Origin: Rhexocercosporidium sp. MPI-PUGE-AT-0058
Taxonomy: Eukaryota; Ascomycota; Leotiomycetes; Helotiales
Assembly: GCA_020746875.1 (NCBI GenBank)
Contig: JAGTJL010000012.1
Span: 1,240,001 to 1,304,000 of the forward strand
Direction of reading: 5' to 3'
DNA length: 64,000 nt
Part shown: positions 1 through 11,304 of the stretch, piece after piece
Layout of the letters: every line of letters begins with the position of its first letter
How positions within the stretch are numbered: the first letter of the stretch is position 1
The notes under the pieces: generated by a model
What the model saw: only the letters and a program-made list of their open reading frames with translations
What the model was told of the DNA's origin: nothing
Databases searched by the model: none
Position numbers and translations under genes: made by a program

Positions 1-1144
1 CTGAAAGCAGCGGACTTCGACCGTGTCAACCGAGTTGTTCCCACGGCACTGTTCTCGTCATTCTCGTTCGTGACAGCCCGGCGGCCAAGAGCGGCTCGAC
101 TCTATATGGGGAATCAGTATGCTACAAAACACCGCGAGGTGCCTGGGGGGTGAGGATTTTTTCGTACAAGTCCACTTACGGGAGGCATGATTGTTTTGGG
201 GTTGGTGTATTGTATTAATTATTATAATTCTCTAGGATGTGGAGGCTGGGTAGCTGTTTCAATGTCAGTACGACGCGATGTAGAGGTGGAGAATCGCGTC
301 TGGAACATGGAACGGTGGGCGTCGAGACGCGATAAAGAATGATTGAAGGCATCCAAAGCAGTAGGATACATACATGAGACTGGGTACGAGCCTAAAAGAA
401 CACGAGTGGGTGGAATTGTTCAAGTTGTATTTGGTGCTAGAGGTATCAACAGTGTCGATGGACGGAGCGAGTTTGATGGAGGGGTGACAGCAGACACTCG
501 ATGTGTTGGACAAACACTCGAGATGACTCGGACGGAGGAGTTAAAGTCGTGTTGGCAGATTGGAGGAGGGTAGGAGAAGAGTTGTTGTTGTTGTCTGTTG
601 TCTGGCGGAGGAAGAGGTATGAAGTCGAGAAGAGGATGAGGACTTGGGCAGAGAGAGCTTGGTGCAGGTGTCTCTGCTCTCGGTTGTTTACCGTATGGGC
701 TGGGTAGGTAGCGCGATTGTGGATCCCGCCGTGCCGCCAGGAAAATGCAAGGCACTGGAATCCCACCAAGAAAGCGCGATGTAAGGGCGAAAAAAAGAGA
801 TTTGATGAGGAAGAGTTTGGTGGTGATGCAAGAAGAAGTGTTCAGAGTAAAAGCATTGCACGCTGTAGGTACGATTACTCTGGTATCAATTGATGATGCC
901 CTTTCTCCAGGTCTGGGCAGAGAAGATTTCTGAGTGGGCCCCCATTATTGACTTCTAGTCAGCTAGCAACGGCGGCGCAACCGAAACGGCAGGGGGTGAC
1001 CGCGATCCAAGCTAGCGTTCCCGATCAGAAATTCAAAGTCATCAGATATATGGACGACATTGACGACAACTTCATTGACCTCTATCCCCCTCCCATTCCA
1101 GGGCACTCGACTCTGGCGGACAGGCCCAATTGATTCTGCCTGTC
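1..1144. other. intergenic, no gene supported
   Basis: Short overlapping open frames exist on both strands, but none has a recognisable domain or splice pattern. Frame +1 is open from the first base to a stop near 150 and could be the tail of a gene starting outside the window; its sequence resembles nothing I know. The minus strand between about 420 and 770 is rich in CAA-type triplets, as in a fungal 5' leader. The last 200 bases are presumably the promoter of the mitochondrial L2 gene. Confidence 0.4.
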
Positions 1145-2387
1145 ATGCTACAACCACGATTACTGCTGCGGCAGTCCCAGAAAACCTCATGCCAATATCT
1201 TTCGGTACGAAACGCCCTTCCTCGATACTATGCCACAGTCGTCGAACCAGTCAAGCCGGAGCCCGCTTCGCAAGCAGCAGCCACTGTTGGATTTGCACCA
1301 CCTCCAACAGTTGAAGCCAGCTCTTCCTTTCAGATGCGAACATATAAGCCTCGGACCCCCGGTGTCCGCCACTTGAAGCGGCCCATCAACGACCATCTGT
1401 GGAAGGGAAGGCCATTTCTTCCTTTGACATGGGCAAAGAAAGGTCATGGAAAGGGTGGAAGAAACAACAGTGGTCGAGTGACGATCAGACATCGTGGTGG
1501 TGGACACAAGAGAAGGTTACGGAGCGTCGATTTCCTAAGAATGACTCCTGGGAAGCACACAGTCGAGCGTATCGAGCACGATCCAGGGCGAACTGCGCAC
1601 ATTGCCCTCCTCAACGAGGAAGCCACGGGGAGGAAGAGTTACATTGTAGCTGCTGAGGGAATGAGAGCAGGAGATGTTGTTCAGAGTTACAGAGCTGGTA
1701 TTCCGAAAGATCTTTTGGAGAGCATGGGAGGTTTCGTAGATCCTGGTGTGTTGGCTGCAAAGACTGCATGGAGAGGGAATTGTCTGCCACTTCACATGAT
1801 TCCAATTGGAACCATCATCTACAATGTTGGCTCGACGAAGGGGAAAGGGGCCGTCTTCTGCCGAAGTGCAGGCACCTACGCAGTAGTTGTCTCCAAAGAT
1901 GACGCAACAACGAGCGGTGGAAACAAATACGTCAACGTCCGTCTCCAGAGTGGCGAGGTACGAAAAGTAAGCAGAGATGCCTGCGCTACAATCGGTGTAG
2001 CCAGCAATCCTCACTACCAACATACCCAGTTGGGTAAGGCTGGACGAAAGAGATGGCTGAATATCCGACCTACTGTCAGAGGTCTAGCCATGAACGCCGG
2101 TAAGGACTGCCTATGACAGCCTAGTCTCGATCTTATACCAAGAGAAGAACTAACATCTTACAGCTGATCATCCTCACGGTGGTGGAAGAGGAAAGTCCAA
2201 GGGAAATGTTAATCCCGTCAGCCCTTGGGGTATGCCCGTAAGTATTTCCCTCGTCTACCCCGTAAGTCCAGATTCACTAACATTTCATTAGGCGAAAGGA
2301 GGATACAAGACTCGAAAGGTCAGGAAACCCAACAAGTGGGTTGTAACAGCGCGGGAAAGGAACCACGGAAAGCGAAGAGTCAAGTAG
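1145..2387 (+). CDS. RML2: mitochondrial large-subunit ribosomal protein uL2m (RML2-like)
   Basis: Core protein of the mitochondrial large ribosomal subunit at the peptidyl-transferase centre. Three exons (1145-2099, 2164-2237, 2292-2387) give 374 aa, and both introns are GT-AG. The conserved uL2 blocks are visible: the RNA-binding segment rich in Gly, Arg and His ([17 protein letters not shown]), and near the C-terminus the [13 protein letters not shown] loop carrying the histidine equivalent to bacterial His229, followed by the SPWG and KGGYKTRK blocks. About 75 N-terminal residues rich in Arg, Ser and Gln are not part of the bacterial protein and look like a mitochondrial presequence. I start at the ATG at 1145; an in-frame TTG at 1130 is unlikely to be used. 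The gene stands alone, tail to tail with the Zn2Cys6 gene, and is housekeeping rather than part of the metabolite locus. Confidence 0.93.
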
Positions 2388-4230
2388 AGGAGTTCCTCGG
2401 CCATGTTTTTCTCGCTGTTGGTTTCTGGGATCGTCTTTCCAGGATCCAAGACAGATTTGTATAAAAGAAGGGGCTGATCTAGAAGGATATATGTATGTAT
2501 CACTACAAGTACAGACAGTGCATGAGATATGTAAGATTCTGTATGACTGGCATCAATCACAACTCTCCTCCTCACACGGTGAGCAACAAACCGCTCTCAG
2601 TTGAGGGAGATGAATCTGCAGCGGCTCAATATCCTCTTTCACTCCCGCTCTCTCTTTTCCGCGGATCTCTCACGTCGACTCATCCATATCCCTTCCAGCC
2701 CTTCGTGCTAGTGCATCTAAGCATATTATCTTCAGCGGGGTCCAATCTGCAAGTCTTCGGCCGGCCACCAACACATGATAGGTCCGTACACAACCAACCA
2801 AGCAGCCAAGCACCTCAGTCGGGTAAGCAAGCCATGTACAATTATATCTGTGTAACAACTCTTCCAACCTCTAAGACCCCACTCGAATTCCATCGCTGGA
2901 TCCGAAGAACCTGGCGTCGAATCTGAGCGGTACTGCGTGTGGAGGCTGCAAGCATGAAAACGCATTCAGACACGCGTGCCCTCTCGCGGTATCACACTTC
3001 TCTTCCTCTCCTCTCTCTTTTCCAAGTGCCATGCATGCATACATGCATGCTACGTTCCCACCTACCTACCTACCTACCTACCTACCTACCTACCTACCTA
3101 CCTACCTACCTACCTACCTACCTACCTCGGGAAACCTTCCCATTCTGTCCGATCTAATCTTCCCATCCTCGAGCTAAAGCTGAAGCAAAGCAAGGTAAGA
3201 GGAAAGGCCTGTCATGTCACGTTCTACAAAAGTACCACCCCATCTCCCATGTAGGCCCGGCATGCAAGTAACTGGTTCCCCAATCCCAATCCCTATTCCA
3301 CTCCCAGATGTAGATCCTGCTGGGGCTACGGGGAATTCCAAATTTAGATATCGTACTTGTACTCCGATTTCAGGTCCAGGTTTATGATTCGTACTGGATA
3401 TCCGCGTGAGGCTGCAAAGAAGGGGGGGAGCGGAGGTTCGTAGAGCAGCCCAATGGTAGGGCTGGCCTGGTTGGCTTGGCTGGGATGGGTCACGGTTGTT
3501 ATCACCATCACTATGTGTTCAGGGGAGGTTGCGTTGGGCTGGCACGCTTTAAGACACCGTTCCTGGGAGTGTATTCCTTTACTATATGATTCAAGCGATC
3601 AAGGGTAACGGCCCGGTCCAGTTCCCAAACGAGCAAGATTGGATTCAACGATCTATCTACCTACTCATCCATCCATGCAACCATTCACATCACCAGAAGA
3701 CCGAGCGAAGAAGGGGGGAAAGGATCCAGGGGTATTCGTTAAACTAAGGCGTATAAAAATAGTATATTCATCATGCGTATAGCAGTCAACTGTCTTCCTA
3801 CACCCTGCCATGAAATTTTGCGAGTCGCTAAGAGTGGGAATATGACCAATCCAATCCAATCCAAGCCGTCCCTATCCAGTCCTTTCATGCCCAATCCGAT
3901 CATGATCTGACCCCCTAATTCCGCTCATCTCTGATATTCCGTACTATTACATACAATTCGTGAATGGCTACCATGCCTGGCCAGAAATGAGAAAAACGAA
4001 TGGTATCTTAGTCACGTACACAAACGATAGATGTGCTCCTGCTCTTCAAGCAGTTTGATACTCCACTATCCCTTCCTATCCCTGTAAAGTCCCAATTTCA
4101 TAACGAAAAACGCCATCTGCCTTTGAAATAATCCAATCGTTCCCTGCTTCCCATCCCAGAAGATCCTTTAAGAATCGATCGATCGACCGGTCATGTTGAG
4201 TGAAGATAACGAGAGAGAGAGAACATAAAT
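2388..4230. other. intergenic between convergent genes, simple repeats only
   Basis: No supported gene. The stretch holds the 3' ends of the mitochondrial L2 gene and the Zn2Cys6 gene, a (CCTA)n microsatellite at 3061-3127, an ATGCATGC-rich run just before it, and a short CCAAT repeat near 3845-3863. Open frames through the microsatellite only encode threonine/tyrosine/leucine/proline repeats and are artefacts. Confidence 0.5.
3061..3127. repeat. (CCTA)n microsatellite
   Basis: An uninterrupted run of the tetranucleotide CCTA, about 16.75 copies over 67 bases, lies in non-coding DNA between two convergent genes. Its purity suggests an active, length-polymorphic microsatellite. Confidence 0.97.
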
Positions 4231-7200
4231 CTACGAGCCGCCTTCCCATGCCATGTCCCTGTTTATAATTAGAAACCAAGCTACCCACCTTGGGATTCTG
4301 GTTTGGAGCGGTGTAACTTACATTGTATCCATAGGTCCAAGTCCCAGTAACTGCCGAAACACTCCTTCGCCCACGGGAGTTAATCCTGTCGTCGCTTGAT
4401 TGCTCATCTCCCATCCACTGGGGACATCGAAGCCTCTTCCAGGTGTCTCCGGTATGTTAAATGCATTATCCGGAGTCATACCGGTCGCTGAAATACTACT
4501 ATAGTCCGGCTGCGTTGAGAAGAAGGCAGACATCGATCGACTGTCTGCAGTAGGTCGGTTCTGATGTGAAGAAGCAGGGCTAGTCTCGTAGGATGCGGCT
4601 CCAGAATTAGATTGTCCAGCTTGCAGGTTGGGTCGCGAATCAGAAGGCGTAGAGGCATTGGGTGTCGGTCGGTTCGAGGATGAATTCCCAGTGTCGGGAG
4701 AAAGCCCCGTATCTGCACCATTGCTACTTTCACTGTTGCCGTAGCTATTCATATCCCCAGATCCATATGTTCCAGCCCTGCGATTTTCACCGAGGGCGAG
4801 TCCTTGAAGTGTGCGTCGGACTTCGTGACCAGACTCGGCAGGTGGGTGATCAGGGAGTGGCATCCAGTTCGTCTGGTCTCCAAAAGCGTCACTGCGCGTG
4901 TTCGACGCGCCAGCAGAATTTTGCTCCGTATCTCGCCGGAACTCATTCACATTTTCGGTTGTTCCATTTGGACTTCGCTCGTCTCCCATGGGGATTTCTC
5001 CTAAGATCTTCGAATAGATGCATTCATTCCGGAAGGTGTTTGGAAGCCCATTGGGACCCTGGCCTAGCTTGGGCATGTTTGCGCTCGATATGCCAAGCTA
5101 AGTTTCGTCAGTGTGAGTATAGAAAGGCTACGGAATAACTTACATTGTCCTCACTGTATGCGAAGACAGACTTGTACTTTGGATTGCGCATTCCAAGCCC
5201 CTCCAAATCAACGTCCAATTGAACTAAGAATGACTCGGTCAAGGGGTTCTTCTTCTTGAGAGCATTCATAGCAGATAGAAGAAATCGAAGAGAGTCTCCT
5301 GTCTGGCTATCATCCGGTCGACTCTTCAGATACTGAACGAAGACTCGTGCAGCTACGTATAAGCAAAAAGAGATGAAAGGGTTTGTCTATCCAGAATTAG
5401 CTGCAATTTTTTTAATTAGATATTTAGGGGGAAAGTCTCACAGAAGACAGATCCAAATGAGAAACTAGACGCATGATATTTGCAATCTCGTTAGCTGCTG
5501 TAATACACCGTACCTTACTCTCCGCACTGATAGATGCCGGTAGATTATTCTTGTCGGCTTTGTAAATGGCGGCTTGATGTAAGCAAATCGTTGACGTGTG
5601 AATGTTCATGTTCGTAAACACAATGTTGGGATTATTGAGTCCATTGGGTAGCTTCAAATGCGATGGCATCGAGAGTGACGTGTTGAGTAGAATGTTGTCC
5701 ATGTTCCTGTGGCGTTTCCAAAATTCTCCATTCAAATCCCCATCTCGGCCGTCAGAATCTGGTCGGTGGAGATGGATCAAATTCCGTCCAAACAAACATG
5801 CCATCAATACAACCCCTCCAAATGACGACAGTTTGGAAGCACCGGAAGGTGACATAGAATCGTTGAGAGATAAGGTGCGCTCCGGTTTGTTCATATTGAA
5901 AGCCTCTTCAGAAGAGGGCATGTCCGTCAGGATATCTTTCTCGTCGATAGACATTGGCCACCCGGTACCAATACTCGCGTAGCGATCTTCGCAGAAAGCA
6001 TACCAGAAGGTTCGGCGTCTCTCTTCTCGTTCCGTCCAATCCCGAGGCGCAGGTAGGCATTGCTTCACGTCCAGGCCAGCTCCATCAAGTCGATGTAATC
6101 CCATCCTTGACCAGGGTTAGCTCACCCAGAACTTGAAGATTATTGTTCATTGACTCACATTTGGCACATTCGAATCGCAGCGCCTGTGCTCATCCAGGCG
6201 CGAGGAAAAGACATCATTTTGAATTCGTAAGAGGCAAGAAGCGCATGTGTCTGGGCATGTGCAATGGAGATGATATGTTCACCATGTCCTTTCAGAGAAT
6301 CGGTCTCCATATACTTTCGAGCGCGATGGTAAAAGTGGTCTCTCAGATCCATGAATTTGTCCGCTACAGTTGCAGCAAGAGTCCACATAGCATATCGAAG
6401 CGCAACAGGAGGGCGTTGACTAGGTGCACTAGTGATCATTAGTATATCAGCAGAGTTCCTTCATATGCCATATGAACAGCAAAGTAGCTCGCTAGCACAT
6501 CGAGAATGAACGGAGCAAAAAATAGACTGGTACGAAAAGCAGTTGTAGATTGTGTCTCCGACAAGGAGAAGTAGGTATGGTTCCAGGAACTCGAAAGCTT
6601 TTAAAATAGAGCAGAAAGACAATTGCAAATGACATATTTGTGAAACGATGTCCACATACAGATTCATTGCTGCAAGATATCGGTATTTGTGAATCATCGG
6701 TACCGAAGGATGTATTTTGTCGAAGTAGATCTGATGTCTGAATTGCAATATGAGCACACGTTCCGTCATTTAACATGGGGACGTACAATTCGTCAATCGT
6801 GTCTTGAGGAGGTAGAGGCTCCTCCAAACCGAGCCCAATCATTTCCCATGTGAAGGTATTGTCATCTAGACCCATTCCCATATTCATGTCCGCGGTAAAT
6901 GCCATATCAATGGGCGGTTGGGGCGATTCTCCGTTGAAAGCCCACCGATCTCCATCCGCTCCGTTCCCGAGGTTCATGGAAGAGTTGGAAATGTTGAAAT
7001 CACCAGCAGGAATCGGACGGAGTCCTACTCCGCTGACATTCCCCGCTCCGTTGGTAAAACTTTGTGGTATTTCTGGCGTGGGAGGCACTGGATCCTGTGT
7101 CTTCAACAACGTCTCTACTTGCTCTGTAGAGGAACATAATTAGTCCTGTTGCTGTGAAAGTTTCCAAATGTCTTCGTCCAACAAAAACAGGAGTCACTTA

Positions 7201-7526
7201 CTCAGTCTCTCCTCCAAAGCTTTCACATAGCCTCGCTTTGGACCAGACTTTCTGCGCACTTCGTCGTAGGCGCAACTATGTCCCAGACGTGTGCATGTCG
7301 AGCAGCTTGGCTTCGTGCCATCGCACTTGAGCTTCCTCTTCCTGCAGATGATGCAAGCTATTCTCTTTGGCTTTGGAACCGTTGCGTCTCCTCCGCTCAC
7401 ATTTCCTGCCCCGTCGTTCCCATCTCCTGAGGGGCTTCGCGCCCGTTTGTTTCGTCCTGAATTGCCAGTCGGTCGAGAGAGGTCGTTGAAGTATCCATAT
7501 GGCGGGGTATTCGAGCTGGTGGACAT
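4231..7526 (-). CDS. Zn(II)2Cys6 transcription factor with fungal-specific TF domain
   Basis: Predicted nuclear DNA-binding regulator of 909 aa. Eight exons read downward: 7526-7202, 7133-6787, 6737-6660, 6427-6159, 6105-5442, 5386-5144, 5097-4322 and 4258-4231. All introns are GT-AG and the total is a multiple of three. The zinc cluster at about residues 55-82 has the six cysteines (CIICRKRKLKCDG, then C-x2-C-x6-C) and is followed by a linker and a short coiled-coil-like ALEERLKQVETLLK segment. The middle homology region of the fungal_trans type (cd12148) lies roughly in residues 225-600, with the RRRTFW and FGRNLIHLHRP blocks. The C-terminal third is Ser/Asn/Pro-rich and disordered. The last exon codes only nine residues and the stop, supplying an MAWEGGS-type tail. 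It lies 8 kb from the FAS locus with housekeeping genes between, so cluster control is possible but unsupported. The target pathway is unknown. Confidence 0.88.
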
Positions 7527-9470
7527 GGTGTCAATACAAGCTCCTGTGCTTTAACACAACAGAGTTCAAATTCTGATGACTCGACCTCTCGCTAATTTCC
7601 TGGTTGTGGCAGTCTGTGTTGAGACCTGCTCTCTGCGCAGTACGGAGTAAAGTAATCCAGAGAGATGCAGTTGCAGTTGAGCTGTGCCGTTCGCGAAAGA
7701 ATGTGCCGTTTCTGTCTGCGCTTCTTTCTGACCAACTTCAGATTCCTTCAATTCGATGTTCGCTATTTCCAGAGGTCCTTCTTACATCTTTTTCTGCTGG
7801 AGATCCTTGGCCGAAACCCAGTGCTGAATCGCCTTTGAGCTTGAGGTGTCGATGGTTTGTAAGTCGTAACCTTAGATAAAGGTCGGGGTTCGGGGACAAG
7901 AAGGGCCTGAGCTTGGGTGGAAAGCCGGCTGGCTGGGTGTCTGTGCTCAAAATAACCTCTCCTCTTTGTCAATGTCTAAGTTAAGTTAAGTCGTCGTGTT
8001 TGACTTTATACAATGGGGTATCACAGAATCCAGAGCAAGAAGGATGGAGGAAGTATGGAACGTTCATCAGTCCATCAAGTGTTGGTTGTAAGTGGAGGGG
8101 AGGAATTGGTGGCCTGAGTTGAAAGCGCGAGGGACGACGCGATAGAGTAAAGTAAAAAGTAAAGTAAAGCAGAGCCAAAGAGGGTACAGAAGGGCTTGGG
8201 GCGCTTCTACTTTGACAAGGTATAATAAAGCCCAGGGATGGTGGTACAGGTATGTCCAGGGTCTACAGGAGCAGCCGCCCCAAGCCAAACAAAACGGTTG
8301 TGGTGATAGTTACTGTGGCAGTGTCGCCGATTAAATTACCTCTTTCCATCTCCCTCAAGCCTAAGCCTCAAGCATCACCTCTCATCCCTTCCCATGCATC
8401 CCATGCACAAAACTGTGATTCAGACGGCACGGCTGATGCAGCCTTCAACCGCCATGGCGGCCGGGTGTAGAAGTGGAAGGGCCAGGAGAACAGTCTACTC
8501 CCCAGGCACCAGCGCACTCTGAGTCTGATTCCGTAAGCTCATCAACCAGATCTCTTGCATGAACTTGATTTGATGGCTCCTAGTTCATTCAGCCTTGCGG
8601 AACTCCCTCTCGGGCGGTGAAGGAAGCGAATAAATCCAACCCATGTTCATGTTTGGCGAGTCGGACGAAATATTGGACCGACTCCTCCCCCTCCTCTCGA
8701 TTACTATCCAGAGCCAGATCGGGCTGGTGACTCTCTCGCCACGAGGCCTGGCTTGCCTGGTGGCCAGCCTCCTGGAACTGTCTGCCCTGATCACCGAGGC
8801 TGCTGCTTGGAGAAATCGACACGAGTGTAAGAGTGTGTATCAACAACGTGGCTTCATCCTTGCTCTTGTCAAAATGCGAACGCTACTACTACTGTACTAT
8901 CATTGGATACCGGAACGATTGCAGCTCAGTAGATTCGGCTACTCCTTGATAGGTTCATCTTTAAATACTACCGTAGCTCAGCTGTGGCTCGGATGAATCG
9001 TTCCAAGGCCACTCTTAGATCTGCAGGAATTACCCACAGCCTGGGCTTTGGGTTCTCAAAGCTGCTGAAGATACCCTCTCGTGGTGTGTTAGAATATCTC
9101 GTGGAGTACTAGACGCGGTCGCATCTGACTACTGTAGACTACCTACTGCTAGCTGAACCAAGCTATCCTTCCCGCCAAGTTCACTGGGACTTGATCTGGG
9201 TCGTTGTGCCTCTTTAGCTCTTCGGTAGACCGATCGATTGGTATGAATACTGTTTGGATGTTATAACTTTGCAGCTCTTCCGCTCCCTTATTTGGTGATA
9301 TAAGAATCCCCAAAGGGTTGATCCTGCGAGCACTACTCAGGATCTAATCTCTACTTGGCAATGGCCTTGCCCTTGTCTGACTTAACTATTCTCGCTCGGA
9401 ATACCATGGTAGAAACTTCATGTTGTCAAAATATGCTTGTCCGTATTGGTTCGCAATATACGTACAGATT
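7527..9470. other. intergenic, promoter side of the Zn2Cys6 gene
   Basis: No gene supported. The first several hundred bases are the upstream and leader region of the minus-strand transcription factor. A short AGTAAAGTAAA-type repeat lies near 8144-8170. An open frame at 8643-8996 (+) has no recognisable domain and no splice context. The end next to 9470 is the 3' side of the THO subunit gene. One ATCCTGCG sequence near 9318 resembles the octamer of the central locus but is not exact. Confidence 0.45.
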
Positions 9471-10831
9471 TTACTTCCTATCTGGATCAACTCCAATGAT
9501 GCGCAGACTTCCAAGGTCCGTATAGGCCAGCCAGTACCTACTGGGGTGCCAAGCTACAGCTGGGCAAGAGCCGGCTGTTTTGAGGCTGTGGACATACTCG
9601 CCAGTCTCCGTGTGTGCAATTTCCAATCCCGAGCCCTCTTCACTTCCACCAACAATGAAGCTTCCATCAAAACTGAAGCTTATGTTCCTAACTGGTCCGG
9701 TCATGTCAATCAGAGTTCTTTGACAGATCCAATCCGTAGTGTCCCAGAGTGCAATGATCGAATCGGATCCTCCGGTAGCAAGAAATCGTGCGGTTGGCTG
9801 CAAGTCGACAGAGATACAGGACGAAGTATGGCCGTTGAGCGTGAATGGACTAGTTGGGTCGGATTTGGAATATAAAATTGGCTCGAATTCTGGGTAGGAC
9901 AGGATCTTGATTCTGCCTTCACCAGTCGTGACAAAGATCTTCTTGCCGCTGTGGCAGAAGGCAATCTGATTTGTCTGTATCGACTGTTGGTGGGAGGCGA
10001 TTGGGGTAGATTGAGTAGGCGACAGAACGAACAGATTGTCAGACTATGAAATCTTAGCATTGCTCTCAAGTGAAGCAAAAAGCAGAGTTGGTTGTTCCCA
10101 TGAAGTCCCTAAGCATACCTTGTTGCCTACTATCAAGCTCTCTCCATCTGGGCTCCAGGCGAGTGTGAATGCATCTCCGAGTCCCTTGATCTCATTGATC
10201 ACAGCTTTAGTTCTGACATCCCAGAACTTCACGACTCCGTCACTACTAACGCTACACAACTCGGCATCTTTAACGGGATTGAATGCTACTTTCTCGATAG
10301 GAGCCGTGTGGCCTTTGAGTTCCGTTGAGTACTTCACATTCTGTCTTTCCGGATTCCAGCTATGATTGTCAGTACAGGAGACCTTGGGGACAATGAGAGA
10401 CTCACACTCGAAGTGTCCGGTCCGCACCTGTTGCTATCAGAGTTCCCAATGGATTCCAAGCAATGGATCGCAAGCTGTGATGTTGTTAGCTGCATAGTCA
10501 GAAAAAAATCTCGCAGAATAAGGCAGTGGAATGCGTTGATTTTTGAACGATTGATAAATGCCCCGTAGCAGCAAGGCAGTACGGCGCAAGCTAGACTACA
10601 ACGTGATCATAACTCCATCCTTTGAATGGGGGATAATCACGATATTGTAGGGGCATTGCGAGCGCAAAATGACCCCGATGTACGAGGAATGACAAGAAGT
10701 AAAAACAATACATACCCATGAGAACCAACTCCTCGGGACGAAGGATCATTGTAGGCAATAGTCCGGAGGGTGCTAAAGTAGGCCGAGAATTTATCTTTCG
10801 ATATGCTCTGACGCTGGCGAAGTGGTGCCAT
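9471..10831 (-). CDS. TEX1: THO complex subunit 3 (TEX1/THOC3), WD40 protein
   Basis: WD-repeat subunit of the THO/TREX complex, which couples transcription to mRNP assembly and nuclear export. Four exons (10831-10716, 10474-10406, 10359-10119, 10043-9471) sum to 332 aa with GT-AG introns. WD40-type blades are evident: an IAWNPLGTLIATGADRTLRVW repeat split over exons 2 and 3, then repeats ending in VKFWDVRT, an AWSPDGESLIVG repeat, GGSDSIIALWDT, and a final repeat ending in AYTDLGSLRIIGVD. Length and blade sequence fit THOC3 closely, and the protein is essentially a single propeller. The first ATG of the exon-1 frame lies ten codons further upstream, but the start at 10831 (MAPLRQRQS) better matches the family N-terminus. 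The gene is divergent from RIC1 with 473 bp between starts. Confidence 0.9.
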
Positions 10832-11304
10832 GACAGGAGTGAGGGCAGAGTCGAGTATCAAGTTCCCAGAGATGCGGTGGGAATTCTCAAGCCTTTGGTC
10901 GACCAGGTACTGTAGGTTGACTCGGTTGGTGTTTTTGTTCGGTCAATGGTTCATTGTAATTCGACGTGCTGATCAAGGACCACCTTATCTAGGCGTTCCC
11001 AAGTGAAGTTCGAGTCACGGGAGTATATGATTAGAAAGAAGTATATGCAGGGAACGAGTTGAAGTCGTCGATACCGAGTGAATATCAGAAAGAGGCTTCG
11101 ATTCTGCCCCTGGCATGCGCGACATGGTCTGAGACCCCTGTTCGCTAGTCCAGCACTAGTCTCCCTAAGTATATTGAGACCTCAACTTCGCCCATCCCCA
11201 GCTTCTTATCGATTTCCCGTTTGCCCTAATGTGCCGTTCTGCTTCCAGCTCTTCGGCATGAAACCCCACGAAGGAGGCATACGGTGGTAGTGCGCAGCGC
11301 AGCC
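10832..11304. promoter_or_regulatory. divergent promoter region TEX1 / RIC1
   Basis: A 473-bp gap separates two divergent housekeeping genes and presumably holds both promoters. I see no clear TATA box, repeat or recognisable factor site. Confidence 0.55.

Noticed and set aside
1..150. open frame from the first base, possible end of an upstream gene
   Set aside because: Only about 50 codons, no recognisable motif, and no splice or homology support.
8643..8996. 117-codon plus-strand frame in the 7.5-9.5 kb gap
   Set aside because: No domain and no family resemblance; consistent with chance.
8960..9060. A-box-like TAGCTCAGCTG that could start a tRNA gene
   Set aside because: No matching B box or acceptor stem follows within tRNA distance.
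9318..9326. ATCCTGCG near the TEX1 3' end counted as a tenth octamer
   Set aside because: It differs in the last base and lies outside the promoter of any locus gene; treated as chance.
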